The notes: generated by a model not told the origin, from the letters alone. A stretch of DNA of 64,000 bases from Mansonella perstans (GCA_037074765.1 JBAMDO010000137.1:1-64000); one strand, 5' to 3'; positions 40,657 to 60,423 are shown, numbered from the stretch's first letter. Program-made: numbers and translations.

Positions 40657-40892
40657 AAAAAAAAAAACAGAATTGTACAAAATGAGAGAGCAAGAAGACG
40701 GAATTTTCCTTCACTTATAAAAGCATTTCAAGGAAATGTTTTAGTAACAAATTCTGTACAGTTCTATTTTTTATGTAGATATGTCAAGTAGTGAGTGGCT
40801 TGGATTAAAAATGGCAATAATTTGATTAAGATTAAAAGTACTTTTGTTGATATTATTTGACTTTTTTTATTTTTCTCGCTTTTTTATTTTAT
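40459..40892. repeat. Direct duplication flanking the last fructosamine-kinase exon (~115 bp copies)
   Basis: Copies at about 40459-40575 and 40781-40892 share ATGTCAAG, GTGAGTGGCTTGGATT, AATGGCAATAATTTGAT, GTTGATATTAT and the T-rich end. They lie on either side of the exon 40596-40656. The upstream copy supplies the pyrimidine tract of that exon's acceptor. Confidence 0.8.
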
Positions 40893-41188
40893 ATTTTTTG
40901 ATAATAAATTCTAGATAACTAATATCCAAGTGTATATAAAAATACTTTTGAATTGCTTTCTAAATTTGCATTCTTTTTACATGAATCTTCCAAAAATAAT
41001 TTAGCCAAGACGTAAAAGAAATTGACAATATTCTTGGGATAGTCTACAGTATTCAATAGGTTGTTACGGGAAACGCTTATTGGTAAACAAATCGATTGTA
41101 TCATGTTGTATGAAACCATGCTTTACATTTTGTGTAAGCTTTCAAAGCTGCTATGTTAATGCCATGAGATGAAGTATTTTTTCTACAG

Positions 41189-41296
41189 CGGGTCTCAAGA
41201 AGCAAAGTTATTCAGAAGTTCACTCGGGATTCTATTATGCTAACAGCTGAATGCTTCGGTCAATTTGCGAACAAGCATCTTAATTTGAATGGATGA
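41189..41296 (+). other. Orphan exon-like stretch, 35 codons ending in a stop
   Basis: Follows a good acceptor (TTTTCTACAG) and reads RVSRSKVIQKFTRDS, then IMLTAECFGQFANKHL and a stop. It is clearly richer in G+C than its flanks. The helix-like LTAECFGQFA recalls histone-fold proteins such as CENP-X, but the piece is too short to assign. I could not find a convincing upstream exon. It may be the last exon of a small gene, a gene relic, or chance. Confidence 0.25.
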
Positions 41297-42217
41297 AAAT
41301 ACATTCCTGTGTATCAGGAACGAATTCTTAATTATTATCATTGATTAATCGTAAATACACTTTTTTTAAACAGAAACTTATACCATATATTGGCCTTACT
41401 AATTTGGACTTGCAAAACTATGTGATTAGAGCAAAACAAATTCTAAAAAGTTTAACTTTTTAAAGGCTTCAATTATTGTAATTCAGTCAACTTCTAATTT
41501 TTCAAAATCTTTCCGTTCTTGGTTCTAAAAATGAAAGAAATGCGAAAAGAAAGTAAAAATTAAAATACATTGGAAGAAGGAAGAAAGAAAAGGACAGTTT
41601 TATAAATTTTAAAATTTTAGATTGATTTAGAAATTAATTCCATGAAAAATGATTTAAATAAACTCGAAATCCATTATCCATCCTATGTTTTCCTATTCTA
41701 TGAATATTTCATTCTTTCTTTATTTCAAATTTAAATTCAGATACTGATCTTTTTGGCATCATTAATTGCACCTCATCTGACTATTTCAAGTTATAAACAA
41801 ATTGATGTTAGACATATGCACATACATTTTAATTTCATCGCTATTTTTTTATCATCCCACTACTCACTTATTTTGCTTACTTATAAGCCTAAATAGCCTG
41901 AACCAATCAATTTATCGATCATTTCTCAACAGTCTAATTCAGCTGTTTAAATTTTAGTTGCCTAAATCTTTGCTAAGTTTTTTATATTTCTCTTATTTCT
42001 TTTTCTTTCCCTTTTATTTATTTATTTCTTCCTTCCTAAAATTTCTTCCTCACTAACATGCTTATTTGATTTAGTTATGGATTTTAATATTTTAGAAAAG
42101 TTAATAGCCATTTGTTGCTTGTTTTTTTTCATATATGTTATATGAAGTGTATAAGGAAATTGAAAGGACAGAAACTAATTTTTGTTCGTAGAAATAATCA
42201 TTGATTGCTTACGATGA

Positions 42218-42310
42218 GTGATTCACTGAACAAAAGGATTCTGAAACTCAACGTTTATTTCGGCAAGTGATTCATTGAACAAAAGGATTCTGAAACTCAA
42301 CGTTTATTTC
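42218..42310. repeat. 44-bp direct repeat, two copies at 49-bp spacing
   Basis: Copies 42218-42261 and 42267-42310 differ by one base (ATTCACTG / ATTCATTG) and share CAAAAGGATTCTGAAACTC. Confidence 0.9.
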
Positions 42311-42402
42311 ATCGAAAAAGGATCAAGTTGAGAGAAATAATGAATAGTAGTTGACATATGAAATTGTAAGCTAAATTAAGAAAAAACAGGTATGTATCAG
42401 AA

Positions 42403-42506
42403 GTATGTATTAGAAAGCCTTACCTGACGTATATATCAGAAAGCCTTACCTGACGTATATATCAGAAAGGTTTATCTGACGTATGTATTAGAAAGCCTTA
42501 CCTGAC
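42403..42506. repeat. 26-bp tandem repeat, four copies
   Basis: Four head-to-tail units of GTAT(G/A)TAT(T/C)AGAAAGCCT plus TACCTGAC, the third copy being the most diverged. Confidence 0.9.
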
Positions 42507-43945
42507 GACGACAAGCAATGGAATCAGCTAATAGATACACAGTATCAATGTAGAAGGATATTAGCAAATACAGACGAAAGAGAGACCATCTGAATTTAAC
42601 GAGTAATTGCATTTTGCAAGTTTTATAATCAATGTCAAAACAGATGTCACGTAGTATAAGATGTTGCTAGGCAAAGTATTGTGTTTGTGGTATTCATAGC
42701 GATATTCTTTGAATTTGCCGACAAGGTTGACAAATTTTCGAAAATTTTATCTTTTTTTTTTTTTGCATTCTTTGTTAAAAAACTAATTTTTCAAATGAAA
42801 TCATTTCAGTTTCAGATTTTGAAATTTTTAAATGGTTTTTATGAGAACCATAAAATACACACATATATGTATTGTCATTTACATGAACATTTTCATACAT
42901 AATAGAATATAATGGGTAATTTGTTAACTCATTATTTCATGATTTAATATCACATTTCAAATGATATAATTTTTTATTCTACACAATAAATTAGACTGTG
43001 TAGAGTAAAAATCAATATTCAATAAATTCTCACTAATGTGTCGAATAAAAATCATTCTTTAAAAATATCAAAGTATTACAAGTTGAATGAATTTGAGATT
43101 TACTTTCAGGAAAAAGTTTTTTTTTTTTTTTCATCTTATTTTAATTTCAGTTTTTCAATCTCATTTAACTCAATTTATGATACAATATCACACATTAGTT
43201 TGAGAACTTATTGAATATTCCATTTGTTTAACATTTTAATGTTCTGTGTGAATTTTAATGATTTTCACTAATATATTGAAAAATTTTATACACATCTTAT
43301 AAATATTAAAATTATATTTGAATGAGAGAGAACCTTTATGAAATATGTTGCTGAAATAATTAGTAAAAGGTTAAAAGGTCAACCAAAACTATCTATATCG
43401 CGCCATTGCTACCAATAATAATCGTCACTATACAGTTTATTACATTTTATGATTTTTGGCAACTTGTTCCTGAATCGATTAAAAACTTTCCGTTCGTTGA
43501 TTTCTTTGGTTTTATTATGAGTTGTAAAATTTGATAATTTAATTTAGTATTTTTTTAATTATAAATTATTTTTTTATTACTAATTTCTTTAATTTCTTCA
43601 TCATTTTATTTTTACTTCTCTATTTCATTTTATTTCGTTTGCTGACACTTTTTTTTGTTTTTGCTATTCCCACAACATTTATATAAAAATAATAATTTGA
43701 TTAAATTTATTGTGAATTAATAGTTAATTGATATGAAAAGTTCACACATAACATGCGAAAATATACATATGGCGCATGAAAGTGCGTTTGTAGTGTTTAC
43801 ACGTAAAGTGTAGTAAGGTGAACTCATAAAATTACGTATTACGTGGCAAGTACTATAGGAGCAAATTTATGCACGTGTATAATAGAATGAAATTTGAAAA
43901 GCATATAGATAAAATAAATATTTTCCCGAAATTTCAGAATTAGAA

Positions 43946-50679
<6,734 letters not shown>

Positions 50680-53429
50680 TCAGGAAAATGATGGAAGATG
50701 AATTTTTGATATGTTACCAAATTTGCAAATCTCATTTACCATTTGTTCCTATACAGAAATATCCTTAGATTTTTTGTCACTGTTTTTTTAATTGATATAT
50801 TTAATTGATTTTTAATTTAATTGATATTGATTTTAATTGATATGGCTACTAGTCTGTCTTTGAACATTTAGTGGCGTATATTTGAGTCGAGAGAAACTTT
50901 CACCTGGGAAGTTTAACAGACTTATCTAAAAAGCAGTAAAATTTTTTAGATAAGCCTTTTGTCGTTATTTTTATTTATACTCATCCGAGATCGCTCTAGT
51001 CTCTGCTGTCTTATTCAAAAACTTTTTAGTTAAATTGTCTTGTTCAAAAAATGTTTCGACGAAATCTTTAAAGAATTTTTAAGAAATCTTTAAGGAATCT
51101 TTAAGGAATTTTAAAGTGAATTGGAAACTAAATCTCAGTGTGTTCTAGTAACTTCATAATTTCCAGTTACGTTTGCTAAGCAGACATAGGTATAGCACAT
51201 ATGCTGAGCGGAAAAAGAAGTTTAATTTTCTGAAAAACGTAAATCAAAGATGCTCTGTTTTTTAAATTTCACTGTTAACAAGAGATGAATGGGTAAATTA
51301 ATCATTTTATAATAGCTTTTGCATATTTAAGTTTCGTATTTGGTTTTAGGCCAGATGTTCGTGTTGTGATTTAAAGCTCTGCCCATTGTTGGTATGAATA
51401 ATAGTTTAATAGCGTACCGTTCAATTGTATATTCTTTCTAATTTATCAATTCTATAAATTATGTTGTTTGGAATTTACTTAGTTTGTGTATGTGCGTTCA
51501 CATATATCACTTATTATTCCTTTCACACATGCTATACCTATAAAGGAAAGTATAAAAATTGTTCATGTTTCATATATTACACACAAATCGAGATAGCATA
51601 ATAAGATATTGCTTCGGGTAATCAAGAGAGATATGAAATTAAACAAAACCAAAATGAAAATCAATTAGCTCTACCAAAGTTGTAACAAATAATAATTAAG
51701 CGGGGAGGATATGTGTTCAAAATGATTAAATTTTGGGCTCAAGAATTAGTTACTATCACTTTCGCTAGCTGCTGATAAGCTTGTTTAGCTGTCAATGATG
51801 TTTCAGAATGATAAACAGTAACGGGTCAGGAAGGTCAAAAGTAAAATAGAGGGATAGCTCTGGATCAGGTGATGCTTTAGGATGACAAATAATCAGGATG
51901 ATCAAAAAGGTCAAAAATAAAATAGAGGAATAGCTCTGGATCAGGTGACGTTTTAGGATGACAAGTAGTCAGGATGATTAGAAAGGTCAGAAGTAAAATA
52001 GAGGAATAGCTCTGGATCAGGTGATGTTTTAGGATGACAAGTAATCAGGATGATTAGAAAGGTCAGAAGTAAAATAGAGGAATAGCTCTGGATCAGGTGA
52101 TGTTTTAGGATGACAAGTAATCAGGATGATTAGAAAGGTCAGAAGTAAAATAGAGGAATAGCTCTGGATCAGGTGATGTTTTAGGATGACAAGTAATCAG
52201 GATGATTAGAAAGGTCAGAAGTAAAATAGAGGAATAGCTCTGGATCAGGTGATGTTTTAGGATGACAAGTAATCAGGATGATTAGAAAGGTCAGAAGTAA
52301 AATAGAGGAATAGCTCTGGATCAGGTGATGTTTTAGGATGACAAGTAATCAGGATGATTAGAAAGGTCAGAAGTAAAATAGAGGAATAGCTCTGGATCAG
52401 GTGATGTTTTAGGATGACAAGTAATCAGGATGATTAGAAAGGTCAGAAGTAAAATAGAGGAATAGCTCTGGATCAGGTGATGTTTTAGGATGACAAGTAA
52501 TCAGGATGATTAGAAAGGTCAGAAGTAAAATAGAGGAATAGCTCTGGATCAGGTGATGTTTTAGGATGACAAGTAATCAGGATGATTAGAAAGGTCAGAA
52601 GTAAAGTAAAGGAATAGCTCTGGCTCAGCTGATTCTTTAGGATGACAAGTAATCAGGATGATCAAAAAGGTCAAAAATAAAATAGAGGAATAGCTCTGGA
52701 TCAGGTGACGTTTTAGGATGACAAGTAATCAGGATGATTAGAAAGATCAGAAGTAAAATAGAGGAATAGCTCTGGATTAGAAGAGAGGAAGAAAAAAAAA
52801 GGGTAGTTGTCCTTTACTGTCATCTGGCCTTCGGTCTTCCTTTTTCTTTTCCTTCTACAAAAATATTTTTAAAAAGCGATAGTTGAAGAGAAAAGGGAAG
52901 TGTTCGCCGTGTTTTTTATTTTTTTTGTTTAGTCTGGATGAATGTGTCGGCGCCGCTCTCTATCAATGGTCCAAAAATGTCCTGCATTGGACAAATTCAT
53001 AGATTTCTTTATCCTTACAAGCATCCTGAAATGTTTTTTTTTTTTTTTTTTTTTTTTTTTTGTTGAAATTTTGCAATTGCATTCCTGTTTACTTTATTTT
53101 TGTCTTCTTTTATATTAGTATGTAATATTACTTTCTTCTGTCGGAATTTATTCTCGAATTTTAAATAAATTTAAAAAAAAAATTGAATTAAGTCAAATTT
53201 TCAATTCAAGAAATGTTGATTTTATACTTTACAAAAAAAAAAGATTTAATCTTCAGACAGAAAAAAAAAGAAAAAAAAACTAAGTGCTTTGCGATGCATA
53301 TGTTAGCTCGGTGGTTTTTTTTTTTCACACAGTTTGAAAAAATAACTGCTAAATTATTTTAACAAAGCAAGATTGAATAAACGAATAAAAATTTCAATAG
53401 AATCTCAGCGATACGTTACAATTCAGTCG
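50680..53429. other. Region between NSF and its partial copy
   Basis: Contains the NSF 3' flank, the 76-bp minisatellite described separately, a 25-T run near 53034-53060, and the promoter of the downstream gene. I see no coding exon. Confidence 0.6.
51801..52776. repeat. 76-bp minisatellite, about 13 copies
   Basis: Units contain GGATGACAAGTAATCAGG, ATGATTAGAAAGGTCAGAAG and GAGGAATAGCTCTGGATCAG. Inner copies are nearly identical, while the first and last copies carry several substitutions (for example GATCAAAAAGGTCAAAAA). That gradient fits recent homogenisation of the centre. Stop codons occur in the unit, so it is not coding. Confidence 0.95.
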
Positions 53430-56363
53430 ATGGATTCAGAATCTGGAAATGGTTATGAAAGCGATGAGGATAATCATGGTGAAGGTTACTTTTTTTTGAT
53501 ATTAAAGAAGGTTACTGGTATATTTGTGCCTTTAACAATTTAGCAATCAAAGTAAAACAAGGTATTTCAGGTTCCGGAAAAGCTGTTTTGCTTACAACAG
53601 CACGACATCGTTGCAAACTTCAGGATGAGGGGTATTTTTATGTTTTTGATAAAATGAGTACGAATGGTCAAAAGAAATTTTGGCGATGCGAAAAAAAAAG
53701 TACCTGTAATGCGAGGATACACACTGATGCTACTACAAATGAAGTAAAATCAAGAAACTTTTCAAAATTTAAATTTTTTATTAAATTTCTGAAATTCCCA
53801 CTAGATGATTCATCGCAATAAAAGGTGTAAAATCTGAAGGGAAAAATGAAATTACTATTACTGAAAGATTTAAAAAATTTTGATATATCAGGAATTCCTG
53901 ATATAGGTTGTGAAACGAGCAACACAACACAATCACCCGTCAAATTTAGCGAGATCTGCAGTGCAACGAAAGGCTGTAAAGCGACAGCCTGATGGATCGT
54001 CTTCAAATAATGAAATATTATCGAAACAAAAAACGCTCTCTCTTGAAATTATTCTTCAGGAAATTATGAAAACTTCTGGGTTTGATTCACACCGTAAGAT
54101 TTCCAAAATATTTCTATGGGTTTTTTTTTTAATGTTGTTGAACTGATAGAGACGACTTAAATCTTTGTCTGGTAATTAGACAAAGGAATTTAAATTTCGG
54201 GTGTAATCAATATAATAAGTTTACAGAAATGATAAGAAGGTTCTAGTTTCATTTTAAGTTCTGATATCTTCTTTTTTTTTAAAACATTTCGTTACAGGAA
54301 CTGAAAAAACTCTAAAGAATTTGAAAAGGGAATACGGTAATTCAATTTCTCATTGTCCCGTATATTCATTAACACCGGAAGAAATGATTGATTATCTGAA
54401 ACTAATTACTCTAGGAACAACAACGGTACCAACAATTGATATTATTGAGAGACCATTTTTGGGAATCGGTACTGGTTCGATCACCGAACAACAAGCTTCA
54501 ACAAGTTTCGGAACGGAACAATTAGATGTTAGTTTCTTTTTTCGAATTTAAAGGAAGCAAATGTAAATTTTTCAACTCAGATGATTATATAGAGTACAAA
54601 CTTTGATATATTTCAGAAGTATTAAATAGTTTGAAAAATAACGCTACGCACAACTTTAAAATGAGTCAGGGAATGATCTGGGGAAAATTTTAGACTGTAG
54701 CTGAAGAAAATGATGGATTCCAACTTCTGCTTCATTTAACCAATGGTGGTTTTACTTTCTGGAGTAATGAAATCAACAAAATTGTCAACGATGGGATGCA
54801 ATTTTGCTCCATGGCATTAAATTCAAATCTGTCGAAATCCTTTTCGCTTTTAATAAAAGGGACGCTATTGAACTTTATTTCGTTTTATGCAGCTTATAAA
54901 TATATATAAATATAGCGAACATGCATAACAAATATCAGTTTTTTCTTAATCAAAATGTTTTGCAGGTGCTGAAAAGACGGGTAAATCATGTTTGGCAATT
55001 TTAATTGCCAAAACTTCCGGCATTCCTTCCATAAAAGCTTGTCTTCCGGAAAATATGTTAAAACTTGACGAAGGGGGAAAAAGAGCAAAATTAATTGATC
55101 TTTTTGAGGAAGCTATCAAACTGCCTCAGTGTATTCTATTTTTGGATGGTATCGAACTTTTAATTGGTATATTTTGGTTGATCAATTTAATTACAAAGTT
55201 TCATTTAATGCAATTCAATCTCTTTTCACAAGTAGTTAGATCTAAATTTCCTCTTGGCTGAGATGTCCAATAGATTTCATTCTACCGAAATAGTTAGGAT
55301 TCATAGTTTAGATCAAAGACGGTTCTTTTACCATATTCTTTGCTTCCCTCTTTTTTAATTCAACAAATAATTAACGATTATTTTGTGAAATTTCCGGATT
55401 TTATTTTCCAGAATATTGCGATGTTGGAGACCGCTATTCCAACACTATTTTGCAAACAGTCAAGTTGATTTTGAAGAAAGGTGAAATGTTGCAGGTACGT
55501 ATGATTGTTTTCTGGCCAGATAAATCGAGCCTTTCTTCTCATCCTCATCTCTTCGTAAGGTAAGACGAAGAGATGAGCATAAAATTACAAATTATCTTCT
55601 CATCTTCATCATTTCTAACTCTGTCTTTTCATTCCAGGAGAAACAGTATTAATATTAGATCGGAAGTGTTAATTCAGCCCTCATATTAATAATGAAAATT
55701 TGTAGAATAATAATCGCCTGTTAGTGATAGCAACGGTTACTAACCAATGTGCAGAAAAGTTTGGCTTGCAGCGTTATTTCTCATCTGTCATTAAAGTACC
55801 CCTTTTAACCAAGATTGAACGAATAATGTCAGTAATCAAAAATGCCAATATATTGAACAAAGTTGACTTTCAAATGCTTCAGGAATGTCTAACTGATGAC
55901 ACGAACAGGTGATAAAATTTAATTTAGTGCTCTTTTTACAATCAGTTACCTTTTTTAAGACTACGAAACTTTTCCAATTTTATTCAGCTTGCAAAAATAG
56001 GAATTTTCTTGAGCGCCTGAAAAGTCTCAAGACTATTAAAGGTCATTTGAATTTTCACTGTGATGATTGTTTTATCAAATGTAGATGATCCTATCAATCA
56101 AATATAAGTGCTTATTAAATATAGATGATCATATGAGAAAATAAAATCTGTTTGAGAACATGAAATTAGGCGAATTTTGTAACTTTCTCAGAAATTTGTC
56201 ACCTTTTAAAATGCTATTAGTATAAAATCAATATAGCGAATAGTTTTGCAGTTATTCAGTTGGCATCAAAAGTTTGTTGACGACAATCGAATTGGTGAAA
56301 CATTCTGCTTCAACAAATCGTTTTCATACACTTCTTAATCATCTATTACAGTGGAAGCAGTAA
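53430..56363 (+). CDS. Probable chimera: FLYWCH zinc finger joined to a duplicated NSF D2 ATPase domain
   Basis: Exons: 53430-53478, 53571-53743, 53907-54093, 54298-54527, 54694-54859, 54966-55166, 55412-55494, 55706-55908, 56252-56363; 1404 nt, about 467 aa if all are joined. Residues 24-90 form a FLYWCH finger: aromatic YFYVF, FWRC (C56), C62, and HNH (H82, H84) as zinc ligands. A linker follows to about 213. Residues 214-467 copy NSF D2: GGFTFWS matches NSF GGFISWG, Walker A is GAEKTGKS (269-276), Walker B-like is LFLDG (329-330), and later segments match RYSNxxLQ and RLLVxAT. Exons of 201 and 203 nt have the same lengths and phases as NSF exons 13 and 15. No N or D1 domain is present, and the D2 part has no start codon of its own. 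The junction at 54527/54694 is in phase 0, as in NSF. Odd point: after 54859 the donor reads GG, not GT. If the intron is retained the protein stops at 54907. The FLYWCH part could instead end alone at 54549. Confidence 0.6.
55544..55577. repeat. 13-bp inverted repeat in an intron of the chimera
   Basis: Arms 55544-55556 (CTCATCTCTTCGT) and 55565-55577 are perfect reverse complements with an 8-nt loop. The CTCATC word recurs nearby, so slippage is a likely origin. Confidence 0.7.
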
Positions 56364-57900
56364 GGAATAATTAAATTATCATTTTCCCAAAACTATATTT
56401 TCACTTACTGCTCTATAATTTTCATACGCTTGTAGGAGAAGTAAGATGATATTTTGTGCATCAATTGTTATACTTCCCAAATTCCTAGATATTTTTGATT
56501 TTTTCGAAATTAAAAAAAAAAAAAAAAAACTAATTGATAGAACGTCCTATTCAATATTTGCAATCATTCCATATTACTGATTTTCTATTCTAATGAATCT
56601 TGAACTTCAATAGGTTGCACTTTTGAATTATTTTTTGTGTTCATTGTTCATATTCCATAGAAGAATGATATTAAACATTCCGTAATGCTTATTGATTCTT
56701 AAACTTTTCCGATTTGATTGGCCAGTAATTGTGACTGATTGCTTTACTTCAACTTCCAAGTTCTGTACCTTAAGCATTTGATATCATGTAGCACTTATAT
56801 TGCCGCAGTTGGTGTTTGGGTAATTCACCGAAATGTAAGAGTCGTAAGAGTCAGATGACATCCATACATGAAAGATAACCGGGAAGTCTCAGTAAAACAA
56901 GCAAAACAAAGCTACATTTGTTCTATCACCAGATGAAAAGCATTTTTGAACTGAATGAATATTACTTATTATGCCACATTACTTATTTAAAACATATAAG
57001 TTTAATTTCCATCTATAAGGATGAATGTTAATCAATTATCCAGCATGCAAAATTCCTATTCAGCGCCGAATCATCAATGTCGAATTAATTTTACCTATGT
57101 ATATTACTTTCAATAAAAGTAAGCATTGATATGCGAGGAAAAATCACGGAAATGAAAAGAAACTTGTAACTTTATTTAAAATGATTAAATATCTCAAAAA
57201 TAAACAGAATGCATTACAAAAAGATATTTTGGCATAAATGTAATTGCCATAAGATACGTAATAATTAAGAGTGAATTAATTTCAGTATTGCATTTTAGGT
57301 ATTTCCTGAAACTTCCAACTTTTCCAATTGCTGTGAGATAAACATAATCGAATGTTTATTCCACAATAGAATATTTTGAATACAACGTTTGATTCATGAA
57401 ATGATTTGATCTTTTTTTTTTCAGGAAAATCTTTCACTTTCCTTCCCTTTTTTTTCTCTACCTCTCGTATATCACATTCTTTCCATATTTTTGCAATAGA
57501 AAATAATTCAAGGAACAAAAAAAAAAAAAAAAAAAAAAAAAGGAATTGATTAAAATAATGGGCAATAGTTCAAAGAAACAGAGATTGATTTTGGCATAAT
57601 GATAATGAAATATATCAGTGCAATTGTAAAAGGGTTCAAAGATCACAGGTGAAATTTCCTTAAATGAAATCATTTCAAAATTTCTTAGCAGCAAAACTTC
57701 TTTCTTTCCAATATATTTCTATTATTTGTTGAATAATCCAAATTTTATACATAAATTAAACAAAGTTTTTTTTTTATCATTTTGAAAAGTTTTCAAAAAA
57801 AGCAAAAAAGAAACAGGAAAAGAACAATAACGTGGGATAAAAGGAAATATAAAAATATAAGGCAGAACAAGATATATGTTCATAAAAAAATGCATAATAA
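56364..57900. other. Convergent gap between the chimera and the six-cysteine gene
   Basis: AT-rich 3' flanks of two convergent genes with long A/T runs (for example 57519-57541). I see no convincing exon. Confidence 0.55.
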
Positions 57901-60392
57901 TCATACACAGAAAAGACAACGGATGAAATTGAGCACCAAACTGCCGATAATTAAAACACCCATCACCACCAACACTACAATAACCCATTCCTGGAAATAT
58001 ATCCCGGAAATAATTATCGTTCCATTTCACTTAAAATCAATATAATAAAATGCATGCATATACTCAGGTATTATATAATTCGAGAGTATGAATGATGATT
58101 AGATGATAAAATGATACGTAATATCACACTGTCCATTATCATCATTTTTTCACTTGTGACATTAACATTTTATTTGTAAGAATATGCTGCTATCAAATCT
58201 TATTCGGCGATGAATGAATTAAATAAATGAATGTGTATTTATTTAATAATATAAAATGATGAACAGTAAAATTGATCGAAATGGTGACACACTGATTCGA
58301 GAAAATAATTATTAATTTACAAATTATGCTAAGTTTTATCAAAAAAAAAAAAAAAAAATGCATATACAGCACGCTATTCATATTACGACAGTAAATATAA
58401 GAAATATGAGGGGTTTTTTTTCATATAAAAAGTTTTTAACAATATCATCGCCTCATATTAATTAAGTTTCTTAATTGGAAGGCATTAAAATGGAGACATC
58501 ATGAATTTTCTTTTCGTTATGCTTTACAATGTTTTATTTCAATAATAAAAATAAATTTTTGAAATGTCTCACTTATAGGAATTCCAACATCATACTAATC
58601 TTTGATTAAAAAATGATTTAATTAGGATATCCAAAGTATATTTGATACTTTAAAAAACTTATTATTTATGGCAAAGAGATTATTTCAAAAAATTTTATTC
58701 ATATATTCTATTATAATATATATACTTTTTTATTTTATATATATATATATATATAATATATATATATATATTTATCTTTTTCGACATCTCAATAATTTGT
58801 ATATTCAATAATTGCTTTTAATTTTATCAAAAACAATCAATATTATTTATAGGTGCAAAAAGGATTTTCTATTTTCATTTCCAAACATTATTTTCATCCT
58901 CTTAATTGATTATAATTAGACCTTTAGCAATAAATATTTTGTCGTCAATAAATATTTTATCGCCCTGATCAAATATTTTAATGATAATTCTCTCTATCAA
59001 GATGAAATATCGATTGTTTTATTTGAGATGTGATAAAATTAAATTCCAACACCATTTTAATTTTTCCTAAATCAATGATTAACCTTCTAACAAACGAATT
59101 AATTAAGTTAAAAAAGGAAGTATTATTGTTTGACCAATCTTCAGCTAGATACATTTGCTATCTAAAAAGAATTTCCCCCATACAAAATATTGAAAACTTG
59201 TTTTTAAAGGAATGTCTAAATGTTCGGATTAAAAACACAACTGGAATTTCTCAAGAATCTAAAAAAAAAGAATGGTTTCACGATGTAATTTTATTGGTCC
59301 ATACTAATTTTCCACCACTTTTTTTCTTGTCATCGAACAGAAGAAAAACAAATTTTGCAATATTTCATTTTTAATATGTATTATGCTATGACAGTTTGCA
59401 ATCAAAATCAATTGATCTATTTCGAATCAAAATTTTGACACGTATTTTAAATTATTTGAAAAGATTTTTCAGCAGTGTTTTTTATGAAGCAAATGGTGAC
59501 ATTACTCTATTTCTTTGTTTAAATATTTTTGGGAAAATTATTACAATGAAGTAATTGCACTTACCTGAAGCCTAAAACAACAGGAAGTATTCAAGTCACC
59601 GCAGCAACGATAATAATACAGTGGTGTTTCTTCTGGACATTGCTCACCAACCACAATTATTGGACATGCCAATGAACTCTTCCTAAAAAAAAATTTGAAA
59701 TTAATTTAAATTGAAAATAAATATTAGTAATATAATTTGATAAATTATGAAATCACTTATGTATGCCCAAAAGGTTTTACAATTTTTTTCTATGCTAGAA
59801 TAAAATAACTAAAATTTGTGAAAAAAAAGTTCGAGATTTTAAAAAATTTAGGATAATTTTTTTTGAAATTTAAAGAAATTTGGAATCAGATCACCACACA
59901 TGGAAGAAAAACTACAGACTATGGATAAATTGATGAGAAAGAATAAAAATGGAATGATGAAAGAAGCTTTAATTTAAAACTACATTACAGCTTTGCTCTT
60001 ACTTTTTATAAATTAGGTAAAGAAATATTCAAATAAATAATCAAAAAATTGGCATGAAATTTAGAAATCACTACAGTACCTAACGAAGCGTTCCAACAAA
60101 TCGACTGTTCTATATGGCATTACTACAATTTACTGAAATTCTTTTAAAAACTTTCCTGACCCGAACTAACACAAAATTTTCCTTTACATTTGCCGAAAGA
60201 TGACAAATTTTATGACAAAAGTCGTAAATACTTCCCGATAATCAACTAGTCAACGAGAATTTTTAATAGTAGTATCAAGGTAGGAGTAATAGAGAGAAAT
60301 GGAAGCTCATATTTCTTCTTCCGCTCGGGTACCCACTACTGATGATTTCGGTAGTAGCACAATTCTTTTGCTGTATTCAAAATCAAAAAAAA

Positions 60393-60423
<31 letters not shown>

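Larger units (their letters stand above)
40657..43945. other. Intergenic region between fructosamine kinase and NSF
   Basis: AT-rich, with two small tandem repeats (42218-42310, 42403-42506) and one possible orphan exon (41189-41296), each listed separately. An acceptor (AATTTCAG, ending 43937) just before the NSF start suits trans-splicing. I see no further gene. Confidence 0.55.

Noticed and set aside
57722..58045. Open frames of 87 and 102 codons on both strands
   Set aside because: They overlap the third exon of the six-cysteine gene in other frames. The frame that fits the splice phases is a different one.
59030..59374. Plus-strand open frame of 114 codons
   Set aside because: It lies in an intron of the minus-strand six-cysteine gene, has no recognisable motif or splice context, and a frame this long is expected by chance about once in AT-rich DNA of this size.
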